40,950 nt of DNA. Origin: DASRQK01 sp964401685. Lineage in GTDB: Bacteria; Bacteroidota; Bacteroidia; Sphingobacteriales; Sphingobacteriaceae. The stretch spans positions 1 to 40,950 of the forward strand of contig CAYNZH010000018.1 in NCBI GenBank assembly GCA_964401685.1. The letters are read 5' to 3'. A program made the position numbers and the translations under genes. The notes below the pieces were generated by a model, which ran no database searches, was not told the DNA's origin, and was given only the letters and a program-made list of their open reading frames with translations. Of this stretch, positions 40,345-40,950 are shown one piece after another; the first letter of the stretch is position 1, and each line of letters starts with the position of its first letter.

Positions 40345-40950
40345 TTACCTCATGCTCGCTGCGACCTGCTGAGCCTCTTTCATCACCCGGAAGAAGTTCC
40401 CGCTCCAAATTTTATGAATGTCTTCTTCAGTATAGCCTCTTTTGACCAATTCGTACGTAATATTTCCCATTTCGCTCACATCGTACATGCCTTGGACGCC
40501 GCCACCACCGTCCAAGTCAGGACCGATTCCTACGTGGTCAACGCCAACCAACTCCACGATATGATCAATATGGTCCATGACCATCTCCAGGGTTGCCGCC
40601 GTTTCTGGATATTGCTGGTTGATTCTATCCATCTCCTTTTGCCGCTCTGCACGCTCAGTTTCGGAAATATCCCTTTGCGAATACTTCTCTCTCAGCTCAG
40701 CCAAGGCTCTAGCTCTCTGGGGATTGGGATCTCTAAGGTAATTGGCTAACATATTCATTTGCACGACACCTCCTTTGGCAGCCAGCGCCTTAATCATATC
40801 ATCCGATAAATTACGGGCATGGTCATAGATTGCCCGCGCCGAACTGTGGGTAGCGACAATCGGGGCTTTGGAGTATTCCAGGCAATCGTAAAAAGACTTG
40901 TCAGAAATATGGGACACATCGATGAGCATTCCGGTCCGGTTGAGCTCATG
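40345..40950 (-). CDS. Membrane dipeptidase (M19, renal dipeptidase family), 3' part
   Basis: The C-terminal part of a zinc dipeptidase; the gene runs off the right edge, and the frame is open through the last base (reading HELNRTG before MLIDVSH). Seen: MLIDVSHISDKSFYDCLEYSKAPIVATHSSARA, which holds the family signature and a metal-ligand His, then GGVVQMNM and the late motif VGVDHVGIGPDLDG. The C-terminus WSGNFFRVMKEAQQVAA is typical. An insertion rich in charged residues (about RALAELREKYSQRDISETER), present in Bacteroidota members, lies between. The N-terminal signal and first metal ligands are outside the window, so its location cannot be judged. Confidence 0.93.
   Translation of the reverse strand, partial: HELNRTGMLIDVSHISDKSFYDCLEYSKAPIVATHSSARAIYDHARNLSDDMIKALAAKGGVVQMNMLANYLRDPNPQRARALAELREKYSQRDISETERAERQKEMDRINQQYPETAATLEMVMDHIDHIVELVGVDHVGIGPDLDGGGGVQGMYDVSEMGNITYELVKRGYTEEDIHKIWSGNFFRVMKEAQQVAASMR

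Noticed and set aside
1..40950. CRISPR arrays, insertion sequences, prophage genes, integrase/attachment sites
   Set aside because: No regularly spaced direct repeats, transposase, integrase or phage structural motifs were seen; gene content is core throughout.

Overview
The window reads as a chromosomal segment of a Bacteroidota bacterium, most likely in or near the Sphingobacteriaceae. Supporting this are the A/T-rich translation starts without clear Shine-Dalgarno sites, and repeated -7 boxes of the form TAnnTTTG, several with a -33 TTG/TTTG about 19-20 bases upstream. The gene families fit too: a TonB-plug protein without a barrel, a long single-chain PurL, and BFN-UVR, LolD and MetX/MetY proteins. 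No phage, insertion sequence, CRISPR array or origin was seen. Almost all of it is core metabolism, packed tightly in short operons.

Layout. 79-3762(-): purL. 3937-6975: a cold-type cluster of a cold shock protein(+), a fatty acid desaturase(+), a cold-shock-domain protein(-) and a DEAD-box RNA helicase(-). 7083-11736(-): lysC-lysA, then serC-serA, with a universal stress protein upstream (11795-12622). 12730-13545(+): panB, convergent with adk-obgE (13549-15152, -). 15223-15299(-): tRNA-Arg(ACG). 15440-18738: an alpha/beta hydrolase(+) meeting a secreted TonB-plug protein(-). 18819-21397: two divergent unknown genes, one looking like a tandem degenerate nucleotidyltransferase-HEPN protein. 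21413-24145(-): the metY-metX methionine operon with a long regulated leader. 24276-28391(+): rsmI, a PH-SHOCT protein, lnt and a cysteine desulfurase. 28398-28730(-): a TPR protein. 28836-33758(+): etfB-etfA-BFN nuclease-nucleoside permease-MscS channel. 33706-37465(-): lolD-like ATPase, orphan pre-ATP-grasp-like protein, degenerate HAD protein, S41 lipoprotein and a membrane-anchored unknown. 37550-40208(+): sucC-asnS. 40345 to the right edge(-): 3' part of a membrane dipeptidase.

The most striking element is the metYX leader. From a promoter that lies back to back with that of rsmI, the minus strand first carries a SAM-I (S-box) aptamer. Only a few bases after it comes a 46-codon open reading frame with eight Met codons, ending in alternating Arg-Met codons, whose stop codon lies inside one arm of a 9-bp inverted repeat. 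This looks like a two-input switch that senses SAM through RNA and methionyl-tRNA through leader translation, ahead of the genes for direct sulfhydrylation of O-acetylhomoserine. Secondary points of interest are a near-consensus sigma-54 promoter followed by a terminator in the asnS-dipeptidase gap (possible small RNA), a HAD protein without its catalytic aspartates, and a lone pre-ATP-grasp domain in the same operon. All positions and motifs were read by eye; no folding or database search was run.
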